A stretch of DNA of 30,665 nt from a virus. Below the pieces are notes generated by a model. The model was given only the letters and a program-made list of their open reading frames with translations, had not been told where the DNA came from and searched no databases. How positions within the stretch are numbered: the stretch's first letter is position 1; the number at the start of each line of letters is the position of its first letter. Below are positions 1 to 7,239 of the stretch, one piece after another. A program made the position numbers and the translations under genes. The stretch lies in the IMG/VR virus record IMGVR_UViG_3300025646_000211, positions 1-30,665 of that record; one strand, given 5' to 3'.

Positions 1-888
1 TTTAGTGTAGATAATGGTATTTACTTTGAACAAAGTGGTATTAGTGGCGTATCAATTGTTAAGCGCGATTCAGTTACAGGTGATGTAAGAAATACAATTG
101 TTAATCAAGAAGATTGGAATATTGATCGTCTTGATGGAACAGGTCGTTCTTCTATTACTTTGGATCCCACCAAGGCTCAGATCTTTTGGTCTGATATGGA
201 ATGGCTAGGCGTTGGTACCGTTAGAGCTGGTTTTATTATTAATGGTAAAAAAATTCATTGTCATTCTTTTCAGCATGCAAATCAAATTGAATCAACCTAC
301 ATGACTACGGCATCATTGCCTATTCGTTATGAGATTGAAAACTTAGATACTACAACTGTAACTGGACAGATGAAACAAATCTGTTCTACTGTAATTTCAG
401 AAGGTGGATATCAATTACAAGGTCAATCAAAAGCAATTGGTTTACATCCATCTCAACCAAAAGATTTGCCAACGACGGGTGATCTTCATTCTATTATCTC
501 ATTGCGTCTTAAGTCTGCTAGACCAGATGCTGTTGTAGTACTTAATCATTTATCTCTTGCTGGTATTACCAACAACGTAAACTATCGTTATCATATTGAA
601 AGAGCTGGTACTTCTCTTGGTGGTACTTGGGTATCTGCTGGTGATGATTCTTCTGTTGAATACAACATCACTGCAACTGGATACACAGAAGGTGAAAATT
701 TATTAGAAGGCTATGCAGCTGGTTCCAACCAGGGAAATGTTGTAGTTGATATTCCACAAAGTGAAGTCTTTAAATATCAGTTATGCAGAGATTCAGAAGC
801 TGGTACAATGTATGAATTAACTCTTGCAGCAGAATCAAATACTGCTGGTGCTGATATACTAGCTACAATTACCTGGGAAGAAGTTTGA
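1..888 (+). CDS. Virion structural protein, 3' part (5' end outside window)
   Basis: The frame is open from the first base to a TGA at 886-888, giving 295 residues. The true start lies upstream; the TTG at 160 is only an internal codon. The product is rich in beta-prone Gly/Thr/Ser stretches and contains an Ile-Asp-Arg-Leu-Asp-Gly segment, then a Trp-Ser-Asp-Met-Glu-Trp-Leu segment. It resembles large cyanophage virion proteins that end in a receptor-side or fibre-like beta domain; that resemblance is from memory of the family and not a search. It sits just upstream of terminase, at the edge of the packaging block. No signal peptide or membrane segment is visible. The exact role in the particle is unknown. 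Confidence 0.8.
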   Translation, partial: FSVDNGIYFEQSGISGVSIVKRDSVTGDVRNTIVNQEDWNIDRLDGTGRSSITLDPTKAQIFWSDMEWLGVGTVRAGFIINGKKIHCHSFQHANQIESTYMTTASLPIRYEIENLDTTTVTGQMKQICSTVISEGGYQLQGQSKAIGLHPSQPKDLPTTGDLHSIISLRLKSARPDAVVVLNHLSLAGITNNVNYRYHIERAGTSLGGTWVSAGDDSSVEYNITATGYTEGENLLEGYAAGSNQGNVVVDIPQSEVFKYQLCRDSEAGTMYELTLAAESNTAGADILATITWEEV

Positions 889-947
889 TGTACATACCTT
901 ATTTGGAAAAAGCTCGTAAATATAAAAAGCAAAAGTCAAAAGACTAA
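888..947 (+). CDS. Tiny Lys-rich peptide (19 aa), tentative
   Basis: The ATG overlaps the TGA of the upstream gene (ATGA arrangement), which is typical of translational coupling in this genome. The product is 19 residues, with Lys/Arg making up about half of residues 8-18. No known family is recognised. It fits a pattern of short basic proteins in this phage, but at this length chance cannot be excluded. Confidence 0.3.
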   Translation: MYIPYLEKARKYKKQKSKD

Positions 948-976
948 GTTATATTTAACGTAGTTTTTTAAATAAA

Positions 977-2503
977 GTGCCTTCATATCTTCATCTTGCT
1001 TATCGACGCAATGCACGGGCAGCAGCAAAAAACTTTGCTGTTACTAAAGCTAGCGATACAAAAGCAGTTGAAAAAGCACGATCTGATTTTGGTTTTTTCT
1101 GTGAATATGTAGCTAATAAACCTCCAGCAGCACACCATAAAGAATGGCATCGGCATTTTGTTACAAATGAAGACAGTACATGTCTTAAAGCAATAGCTGG
1201 ACCAAACATTGACTTGTTAGGCCCCAGGGGCTCTGCAAAATCAACTGTACTTGGCTTGTTTACTGCTTGGGCTATAGGAATTCATACGACTGCAAAGATG
1301 CCATTGCAGATTCTATATCTTTCTTATACGGTCGAAATTGCGCGGCCAAAATCAGCTGCTATCAAAAGAATTATTGAAAGCCGTAAATATCAAGAAGTTT
1401 TTCCAAAAGTTCGTTTACTAAAAAATGTAACCAGTAATGAATACTGGTCAATCGATCACAAATTCGCAGGTATTGATACGGTTGGTGATGAAATGTTTAC
1501 TCTTTGTGCAGCTGGCCTTAAAGGTTCAGTGACTTCAAAGCGTTCTCATCTTGTTATTATTGATGACTGCATTAAAAGTGCTTCTGATATTGCTAATCCA
1601 GATATTAGAAAATCAATGGACGATAACTGGAATGCAGTTATTGCGCCAACTATGTTTGAAGGCGGTAGAGCAATTTGTTTAGGAACTAGATTTAGGCATG
1701 ATGATATTCATGCAACTACATTTAACGAACAAAACAATTGGAGGCAAATTGTTTTATCTGCCATTGGAACAGATCCCAAAACGGGAGAAGAGATTTCTTA
1801 TTGGCCTGAAATGTGGTCATTGGATTATTTAAAAGAAAAAAAACGACAAGCTCCTGTTGCTTTTTCTTTTCAATACATGAATCAAATTGTCAGAGTTGGA
1901 GAATTATCTCTTGCTCCTGAGCTAATTGTAAAAGCTGAAATTGCAACAGAATTTGATACATTAGGCGTGGGCATTGACTTGTCAGCCGGTATGAAAGAAA
2001 AAAATGATTACACAGTAATGGTTTTAGGTGGAAGAATTGATGATCGTATTCATATTATTGATTATCGAAGACTAAGGGTGATGGGTAATATTGATAAATT
2101 AAATGCTTTAAAAGAACTATTAAATGATTGGTCAATTATTGGTTTAGATGAAAATCAAAATTATTATCCAACTTATTCTAATTGTGATATTTGGTCAGAA
2201 GCTGTGCAGTATCAAGCTTCCTTAGAAGCTGATTTTAAAAGAATCTGTTTAAATGATGAAGGACTTTATAATCTTATTTGGCATCCAGTTAAAGGTTTCC
2301 GCGCTGATAAACTAGCAAGATTTAGAGGAATTATAGGAATGTTTGAAGAAAGAAAAATTATTTTCAATAGATTTAGAAATTTTACACATCTTTTTGAAGA
2401 GCTTACTAATTTTGGTGTTAGCAGCCATGACGATTGCGTGGATGCTTTGGTTTGGTTAGTTAATGGCTTGTCTAGAAAAGGAAAATTGCATTTGGATTAT
2501 TGA
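977..2503 (+). CDS. terL: Terminase large subunit (DNA-packaging ATPase/nuclease)
   Basis: This 508-residue protein is the motor that pumps DNA into the prohead through the portal and cuts the concatemer. The N-terminal ATPase has a Walker A loop at residues 82-90 (GPRGSAKST) and a Walker B strand at 192-197 (LVIIDD), followed by an arginine-rich GTRFRHDD segment at 236-243. The C-terminal RNase-H-like nuclease shows Asp334 in GIDLS, an acidic pair Asp391-Glu392 and Asp486-Asp487 in SHDDCVDAL, matching the usual three-acid pattern. The start is GTG with little Shine-Dalgarno signal; the length is normal for the family. No small terminase subunit is recognisable beside it in this window. Confidence 0.95.
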   Translation: MPSYLHLAYRRNARAAAKNFAVTKASDTKAVEKARSDFGFFCEYVANKPPAAHHKEWHRHFVTNEDSTCLKAIAGPNIDLLGPRGSAKSTVLGLFTAWAIGIHTTAKMPLQILYLSYTVEIARPKSAAIKRIIESRKYQEVFPKVRLLKNVTSNEYWSIDHKFAGIDTVGDEMFTLCAAGLKGSVTSKRSHLVIIDDCIKSASDIANPDIRKSMDDNWNAVIAPTMFEGGRAICLGTRFRHDDIHATTFNEQNNWRQIVLSAIGTDPKTGEEISYWPEMWSLDYLKEKKRQAPVAFSFQYMNQIVRVGELSLAPELIVKAEIATEFDTLGVGIDLSAGMKEKNDYTVMVLGGRIDDRIHIIDYRRLRVMGNIDKLNALKELLNDWSIIGLDENQNYYPTYSNCDIWSEAVQYQASLEADFKRICLNDEGLYNLIWHPVKGFRADKLARFRGIIGMFEERKIIFNRFRNFTHLFEELTNFGVSSHDDCVDALVWLVNGLSRKGKLHLDY

Positions 2504-2540
2504 GTATAAAATAAAAAAAGAAAACACGTTAAAAATCCTC

Positions 2541-2816
2541 GTGGGACCAGATATTTTATTTTTGATTGTAGGTATAGCAGTACCTGTAATCACAGGAAGT
2601 GGCTGGGGCGCTAGTAAATTATTAAATAATTTTTATTTACGTATCGAAAGACTAAGAAAACGAATAGATGATTTAGATGATCATATTAATTCCATGTACC
2701 ATAAAATGCCAATAGAGTATGTTTTAAAAGTAGATTTCATAAGAGAAATACAACAAATGCAAGATAATTTTAAACAAGTTAACATGAAACTTGATAAACT
2801 AATTGAAAAACTGTAG
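2541..2816 (+). CDS. One-TM coiled-coil membrane protein (holin-like candidate)
   Basis: The protein is 91 residues from a GTG start. Residues about 4-22 form a hydrophobic segment (DILFLIVGIAVPVITGSGWG), and residues 30-91 are heptad-like and charged, predicting a coiled coil. A longer reading from ATG 2463 overlaps terminase by 41 nt and adds a Lys-rich leader. I prefer GTG 2541 because it begins directly before the membrane segment and avoids the overlap, although neither start has a clear ribosome site. Topology and size would suit a holin, spanin-like or membrane-anchored protein, but no lysis gene is adjacent. The function is inferred only. Confidence 0.65.
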   Translation: MGPDILFLIVGIAVPVITGSGWGASKLLNNFYLRIERLRKRIDDLDDHINSMYHKMPIEYVLKVDFIREIQQMQDNFKQVNMKLDKLIEKL

Positions 2817-2820
2817 AAAA

Positions 2821-3000
2821 ATGCATGTCTTAGAAGTTCTTGAAGATGAAAACGGGATGTGTTATTTACAATTTCCCGACGATTTACTTGAGTATTTAAA
2901 TTGGTTAGAAGGAGATGTATTAGATTGCAAAATCAAAGAAGGAGGATTTTATATAACAAAAGTAAATGATCCCTGTGGCTACGAAGTGATTGATGAATAG
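2821..3000 (+). CDS. AbrB/MazE-like swapped-hairpin DNA-binding protein
   Basis: This small protein has 59 residues. The pattern 'GMCYLQFPDDLLEYLNWLEG' followed by D-x-L and then a beta strand GGFYITKV matches the AbrB/SpoVT/MazE fold, in which two such chains interlock to bind DNA. ATG 2821 is taken as the start because it begins the domain; a TTG at 2803 would add six residues and overlap the upstream gene. No toxin partner gene of MazF type is beside it, so a toxin-antitoxin role is not supported. A phage transcription factor is the simplest reading. It is followed by a hairpin region, so it may end a transcription unit. Confidence 0.65.
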   Translation: MHVLEVLEDENGMCYLQFPDDLLEYLNWLEGDVLDCKIKEGGFYITKVNDPCGYEVIDE

Positions 3001-3024
3001 ATAATAATTTCCCTGCGGGGCTTA

Positions 3025-3057
3025 CTAGCTGCGCTAGTGGCACCAGCTTCCTGGTGC
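3025..3057 (+). terminator. Two adjacent hairpins after the AbrB-like gene
   Basis: CTAGC-TGC-GCTAG (3025-3037) is a perfect 5-bp stem with a 3-nt loop. Three bases later GCACCAG-CTTC-CTGGTGC (3040-3057) is a perfect 7-bp stem with a tetraloop. No long U-tract follows, so it is not a textbook intrinsic terminator; RNA processing or mRNA 3'-end protection is equally possible. Confidence 0.45.
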
Positions 3058-3063
3058 ATAAGT

Positions 3064-3069
3064 TATAAT
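3064..3069 (+). promoter_or_regulatory. Perfect TATAAT box (possible -10) before 3102 gene
   Basis: A consensus TATAAT lies 33 nt upstream of the ATG at 3102, immediately after the double hairpin. No good -35 hexamer is seen at 16-18 nt upstream, because the hairpin occupies that place. In this AT-rich DNA a chance match is possible. Confidence 0.3.
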
Positions 3070-3101
3070 AAATTATCATGTAAAATAATAAAAAAGAAAA
3101 A

Positions 3102-3551
3102 ATGGCTAACTACTTTGCAGGAATGCTTAATGTTCCCGGTGCTCCTGGGGGGAGTGAAGTAGCGCAAGCTCAAAACCCATTATTAGATCCTAGATTTATA
3201 ATTCCAGGTGGTCAGACTCCATATAATCAACCCTTTTTACCATTTGATAAAACTCCTCAAGAGTTAGACAAACAAATGTATATGATTGTTCCGCCTGCAA
3301 CAGCAAGTTTTGGTTTACCAGGAGGTGTAGGCAATATGGCTGGCATGATGGCCAGTGTTTCAAATCCATTTGATGGTCCAGATGACAAGTCACCTGAACC
3401 GTCACAAAACAAAACAAAAAATGCTCCTGTTCGATTTAATCCTAACGATTTAAAATTACCTATTTTTTGGGATGAAAGTATAGATCCGTTTACCAGAGAG
3501 AAAATGCGTGATCAATTGATTTTATTCAGTCCCAAGTCGGGTGTAAGTTAA
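3102..3551 (+). CDS. Pro-rich putative virion protein of unknown function
   Basis: This 149-residue protein starts at ATG after an A-rich leader. It is rich in Pro, Gly, Asn and Met, with a central Gly/Met stretch (residues about 70-85) and a more ordered C-terminus ending in Leu-Phe-Ser-Pro-Lys-Ser. No transmembrane segment or known domain is recognised. It opens a run of tightly packed genes (stop at 3551, next ATG at 3552) leading to the portal, so a minor head or portal-vertex component is plausible but not shown. Confidence 0.75.
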   Translation: MANYFAGMLNVPGAPGGSEVAQAQNPLLDPRFIIPGGQTPYNQPFLPFDKTPQELDKQMYMIVPPATASFGLPGGVGNMAGMMASVSNPFDGPDDKSPEPSQNKTKNAPVRFNPNDLKLPIFWDESIDPFTREKMRDQLILFSPKSGVS

Positions 3552-3707
3552 ATGAAGAAAAAAAAATTAGTTAAGCAAGCACTTAAACATCCAGAACTTT
3601 TTAGTGATGCTGAACTTATTTACTTTGATAAGTGGTTACAAGTTAAAAAACAATTGAAAAAAAATGGCACAAGACGACTCCAAATACACAAAGCCAGCGC
3701 TTCGTGA
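3552..3707 (+). CDS. Small basic protein (51 aa)
   Basis: ATG follows directly on the TAA of the upstream gene, and the end overlaps the next gene by 44 nt in another frame. The product begins with a Met-Lys(4) run, then an amphipathic helix with HPELFSDAELIYFDKWL, and ends Lys/Arg rich. The helical core looks like real coding, but the family is unknown. It may be a DNA-binding or virion-packaged peptide. Confidence 0.5.
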   Translation: MKKKKLVKQALKHPELFSDAELIYFDKWLQVKKQLKKNGTRRLQIHKASAS

Positions 3708-3948
3708 ACGAATTAAAAAACGAATTACAGAAGGATCCAAAGGTGGTAAGCCTGGCCAGTGGTCTGCACGTAAAGCGCAGCTAGTCGCGTCAGAATATAA
3801 AAAAGCCGGTGGCGGTTACAAAGGGGGAGAAGGGAAAAAACAAAAGTCATTAAAAAAATGGGGCAAAGAAGATTGGCAGACTAGAGAAGAATATGAGAAA
3901 GGAAAGAAAGCAGCTACAGCAGCTAAAAAGTACAAGGAAAAAAACTAA
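3664..3948 (+). CDS. DUF5872-family basic protein
   Basis: The protein has 94 residues and is strongly basic. Residues 6-45 carry the family signature: KYTKPALRERIKKRI, then GSKGGKPGQWSARKAQL, then a YKKAGGGYKG segment, followed by QKSLKKWGKEDWQT. This is the DUF5872 pattern as I recall it from phages and giant viruses, where it often continues into a second basic block; here that block is apparently a separate gene at 4691. The biochemical role is unknown. The charge suggests nucleic-acid binding or DNA condensation. The stop overlaps the ATG of the next gene (TAATG), suggesting coupled translation. Confidence 0.75.
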   Translation: MAQDDSKYTKPALRERIKKRITEGSKGGKPGQWSARKAQLVASEYKKAGGGYKGGEGKKQKSLKKWGKEDWQTREEYEKGKKAATAAKKYKEKN

Positions 3949-4691
3949 TGCCTATTTTTAATATTTTAAAACCAGCTCAAACATTTCAAGGGCTTGCAGG
4001 AAAATTTCAAAACGCTCTTACAGGAGTGGCTGCGCAAGGTATGAACCAATTGCCAGACCGTTTTAATTTATTTATGCGTTACATTACAGGAGTTGGAAAT
4101 AGAGATTTACAATTAGATCGCAGTACAGAACGTTCTCTTATAAGGGCTACTGAAAAACCTCCAACATACGAAAAACAAGTACCGGTTTGGGAGGACGAAA
4201 GAGCAGCATTAAGAGGAGATCCATTTAAACTGGAAAATGTAAAATCCCCCGCTCAAGGTCCTGGCATACCTACTTCTGGGCCAGTAAATCCTTATAACCA
4301 ATTTGCAGATAAAGATGTAACTAACACTTTAGGCAGGTTTAATGCAGAAGTTACTCCTACAACTGTTAGGGTAACAGATACGTACGATATGGTTAATGAA
4401 GCAGAAGACCCTGATTTAGTAAGTGGAAAATTTCAACCTGATAAAGCTTTTAATTTATTAAAATCAACTTTTATACCGGGCTATAGTTTTAATCGTGAAA
4501 CAGGAGCAATAAGAGATAATCGTGAGTTTTTACCGCCTGATAAACAAGGACTAAAAGGCATAATAGATCAACTTCAATATAAAGGTCAAAGTGGAACTTT
4601 TAATCCTATGTCGGATGTTGCAAGATCTTTAATGTATGCACTGCCTATGAAATTTAGTCCTTATCAAATTGATCTCACATTTAAAAGATAA
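3948..4691 (+). CDS. Unknown protein between two basic genes, probably virion
   Basis: This 247-residue protein is linked to both neighbours by TAATG overlaps. The N-terminal 40 residues are a moderately hydrophobic helix (PIFNILKPAQTFQGLAGKFQ), the middle is Pro/Asn/Thr rich and probably extended, and the C-terminus has an amphipathic block ending in Thr-Phe-Lys-Arg. No catalytic motif or TM segment is convincing. The style is similar to the 264-residue protein at 11269. Its position before the portal suggests a capsid or portal-vertex minor protein; this is inference from context only. Confidence 0.75.
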   Translation: MPIFNILKPAQTFQGLAGKFQNALTGVAAQGMNQLPDRFNLFMRYITGVGNRDLQLDRSTERSLIRATEKPPTYEKQVPVWEDERAALRGDPFKLENVKSPAQGPGIPTSGPVNPYNQFADKDVTNTLGRFNAEVTPTTVRVTDTYDMVNEAEDPDLVSGKFQPDKAFNLLKSTFIPGYSFNRETGAIRDNREFLPPDKQGLKGIIDQLQYKGQSGTFNPMSDVARSLMYALPMKFSPYQIDLTFKR

Positions 4692-4888
4692 TGGCAGACA
4701 AAGCAATTGAAAAAGGAAGAACAGAACGTTACTTGCCCAAAGCAGCTTGGGCAAAACTTTCACCAGAAGAACGCAAAGAAACTGACGACAAGAAAAAAAA
4801 AGCTAGTCGCAAAGGGAAACAATTTGTTGCTAATACAGAAAAAGCAAAAAAAGCAAGCAAAGCTGCTAGAATGTATAAAACAAAATAG
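4691..4888 (+). CDS. Basic 65-aa protein resembling the C-terminal block of DUF5872 fusions
   Basis: The sequence contains RYLPKAAWAKLSPEERKETD, then KKKKASRKGKQFVANTEKAKKA and an Ala/Lys-rich tail. This 'YLPKxAW...LSPEE...GKQFVANT' pattern is one I know from small phage proteins and from the C-terminal half of DUF5872-containing proteins. It starts in TAATG overlap with the preceding gene. An overlapping frame at 4707-4895 is rejected as a shadow because it lacks the motif. A likely role is binding nucleic acid; nothing more is visible. Confidence 0.7.
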   Translation: MADKAIEKGRTERYLPKAAWAKLSPEERKETDDKKKKASRKGKQFVANTEKAKKASKAARMYKTK

Positions 4889-4896
4889 ACAATAAA

Positions 4897-7239
4897 GTGG
4901 ACGCAAAAAACAGATTACAAGAAATTGTTAACGCTTATCTTGAAAAAGATGGTGGCGACAATATAGATACAGGTATTGTTGCGTCTCATATCGCTCAAAT
5001 GAAATTATTTGGCATCCGTCAGGGTGTTGAATTTTTTCCAAGTCAAGATAATTTTGGAAACCAAAGAAAAGACTTTTTAGATCGTGTTGCAAAATACAAC
5101 AAGCTAGACACAAGGCTAGATTCTATTTGGGAATATTTTTTATGTGACGGACAAGGCATCTTTTATATTAGGCCAACAGAAAAAAATTATCGTTTATATT
5201 ATTTTAGAAAACATGAGTACCGTTCTTACTACGGAACGGACGGAGAGCTTGATGAAGTTGTAATCATTTATAGCTATAAAGTAAAAGAAGGCACTGGTTT
5301 TAATCAAAATGTAAATATATCTGAAATATCAGGTGCAAATTATTTAAATGCACAAGGAGCTAAAAAATATATTCGTTTGACTATTAAAGCTAATGAAATA
5401 GAAGAATTGCATAGTGATGGAGAATTGTCTTTTGATATGCCAGTTACTGCTGCGCCAGGGCAAACCAAAGTTTTTAAAAACACATTAGGTTTTATTCCTT
5501 GTGTTGAAATTTTAAACAATCCTAAAGGTTTTTCTAATGAAGGTGTAGGAGAGTTTGATGCATTAGCTAACCACATCATTATTCATGATGAAATGGTTAA
5601 GACGATGCGAAAAAATGTTCAGTTTTTTGGTAATCCTACTTTACTTTCTTCTAGGCCAAAAACAGATTTAATAGAATCTGGTTCTGATGGTGGTGCAGTT
5701 CAAAGACCATCTATTGCAGCTAATTCAGGTTTTAGTGGTCTAGGTCCTTTAAGCCAATCTAAATTTAAAGCTGATCCTATTTATAGAGGTGGTGTAGATG
5801 GACAAATTCGTGTTCCTAGAGTTATTGCTAATTTAGAACCCAATGATCGAGTTGGCTATATTGTTCCTGATGCAATTACAGGTGATCAAAATGTATTTGC
5901 TAGACAATATCGAGAAGAAATTAGAACATCTTTAGGCGGCGTAGACGAGTTATCAATTTCTGCAAGTGTAACAGCAACTGAATATAAATCTATATTTGGT
6001 CGAGTTGCTGCAACCGCTAAGAAAAAATCAAATGCTATTTATGAGCATGGTCTTTGCCGTTGTTTAGAATTAATTATTTTTCAAGAAGAAAAATTATTTA
6101 GAGACACCCTTGCTGCTGCTGTCGGAATTGAAAAACCAATTGATTTGCCGCCCGATTCAAGTGAAGAAGCAAAAAGATTATATGCAGAAGCAATGCAAAT
6201 GTTTAACGATAGAGTTGAACAAATTATGATTGCTTGTGTCAAGACACAACTGATTCCACCAGGAGTTAAAGGTTTAGTTCCTGATGGAGATGTTACAGTT
6301 TTATGGAGATGGCTTGGACCTGTCTACGAAGACACAACTCAAGATATTCTTAATAATTCAATCGTTGTTCGTAACTTACAAGAATTAGGTGTTGATAGTA
6401 TTGAAGCACTGAAATACCTCTTTCCTGCTAAAACGGATGAGGAGCGGGCCGCGATGTTATCGGGGTTCCCATTCAGAATGGTGAACGAATTGCAGGGTGC
6501 TTACTCTGCATTTGCTCGCTTAGTAGGGGGAATGATGCAGACTCCCCACCCGCAGTCACCAGATCTTCCAATGGCTGCGGACCCCAGATTGGATTTAACA
6601 CCATATCTGTATCGAACTCTAGAAGCGTTACAAAAGGAGATGAGTTATGCAGGACGCTACCGTCCAATCGATCCCACAGACGAGCCCGAGCGTGGCACCC
6701 AGCCAGTACGCCGCACCCGCCCCGCAGCAGGCTCCTCAGGGACCGATCAATTATCAAGTCGGAACGCAATATCCGCAGGCAGTACCCGCCCCAGCTCAGG
6801 CGGTTACCAGTTACCAATCCAGCCCTACTCAGTACGCCCCCCAATCCCAACCGGGCAGCAACAACCCCTGGGAATCGGCGTTCAACCGGGTGGTGGGGCT
6901 CCTGAGCAGTCCAGTCCAATCCCCATTCCAGGCAGCACCCTCAGCGCCGACAACGTACAGTCCGGCCAATTACGGAACCAGCAACCCAGGTACGCCGAGT
7001 TGGGCGACGCAGACCTCGCAAGCCAACCCGACATTCTCGCCCAGCTCTTCCCAAACCTCCTCGCCGGAGCACTTGGCGCAGGTCGCGGACTCGCTGAATC
7101 TGAGTCCAGAAAGCCGCCAGGTGGTAGAAGCGTACGGGGTCGAGGCCCCAGCGGTACTAAACCAGTACGCCCTCCAACTGGAAGAGATGGTAGACAGCGC
7201 CCTGGCATGGGGCCAAAAGGCAAACGAGGTACTAACTAA
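4897..7239 (+). CDS. Portal protein with a 197-residue dual-coded C-terminal tail
   Basis: This protein of 780 residues starts at GTG. The portal is the dodecameric ring at one capsid vertex through which terminase pumps DNA and to which the tail attaches. Residues 1-560 have the portal pattern: an N-terminal helical part, a beta-rich wing (DGQGIFYIRP, then FRKHEYRSYYGTDGELDEVV), a long central helix region (VTATEYKSIFGRVAATAKKK) and a clip/stem. From residue 584 the chain becomes Pro/Gly/Ser/Arg rich and probably disordered. This part is encoded by DNA that also encodes the N-terminus of the scaffolding protein in the +1 frame. Base composition jumps in this part. Confidence 0.9.
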   Translation: MDAKNRLQEIVNAYLEKDGGDNIDTGIVASHIAQMKLFGIRQGVEFFPSQDNFGNQRKDFLDRVAKYNKLDTRLDSIWEYFLCDGQGIFYIRPTEKNYRLYYFRKHEYRSYYGTDGELDEVVIIYSYKVKEGTGFNQNVNISEISGANYLNAQGAKKYIRLTIKANEIEELHSDGELSFDMPVTAAPGQTKVFKNTLGFIPCVEILNNPKGFSNEGVGEFDALANHIIIHDEMVKTMRKNVQFFGNPTLLSSRPKTDLIESGSDGGAVQRPSIAANSGFSGLGPLSQSKFKADPIYRGGVDGQIRVPRVIANLEPNDRVGYIVPDAITGDQNVFARQYREEIRTSLGGVDELSISASVTATEYKSIFGRVAATAKKKSNAIYEHGLCRCLELIIFQEEKLFRDTLAAAVGIEKPIDLPPDSSEEAKRLYAEAMQMFNDRVEQIMIACVKTQLIPPGVKGLVPDGDVTVLWRWLGPVYEDTTQDILNNSIVVRNLQELGVDSIEALKYLFPAKTDEERAAMLSGFPFRMVNELQGAYSAFARLVGGMMQTPHPQSPDLPMAADPRLDLTPYLYRTLEALQKEMSYAGRYRPIDPTDEPERGTQPVRRTRPAAGSSGTDQLSSRNAISAGSTRPSSGGYQLPIQPYSVRPPIPTGQQQPLGIGVQPGGGAPEQSSPIPIPGSTLSADNVQSGQLRNQQPRYAELGDADLASQPDILAQLFPNLLAGALGAGRGLAESESRKPPGGRSVRGRGPSGTKPVRPPTGRDGRQRPGMGPKGKRGTN
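6634..6639 (+). promoter_or_regulatory. Strong Shine-Dalgarno for the internal scaffold start
   Basis: AAGGAG at 6634-6639 lies 7 nt before ATG 6647, inside the portal frame. It is one of the best ribosome sites in the window and decides the scaffold start. Confidence 0.8.

Noticed and set aside
4707-4895. 62-residue Lys-rich frame overlapping the basic protein at 4691
   Set aside because: The 4691 frame carries the recognisable motif; this one only mirrors its A-rich codons.
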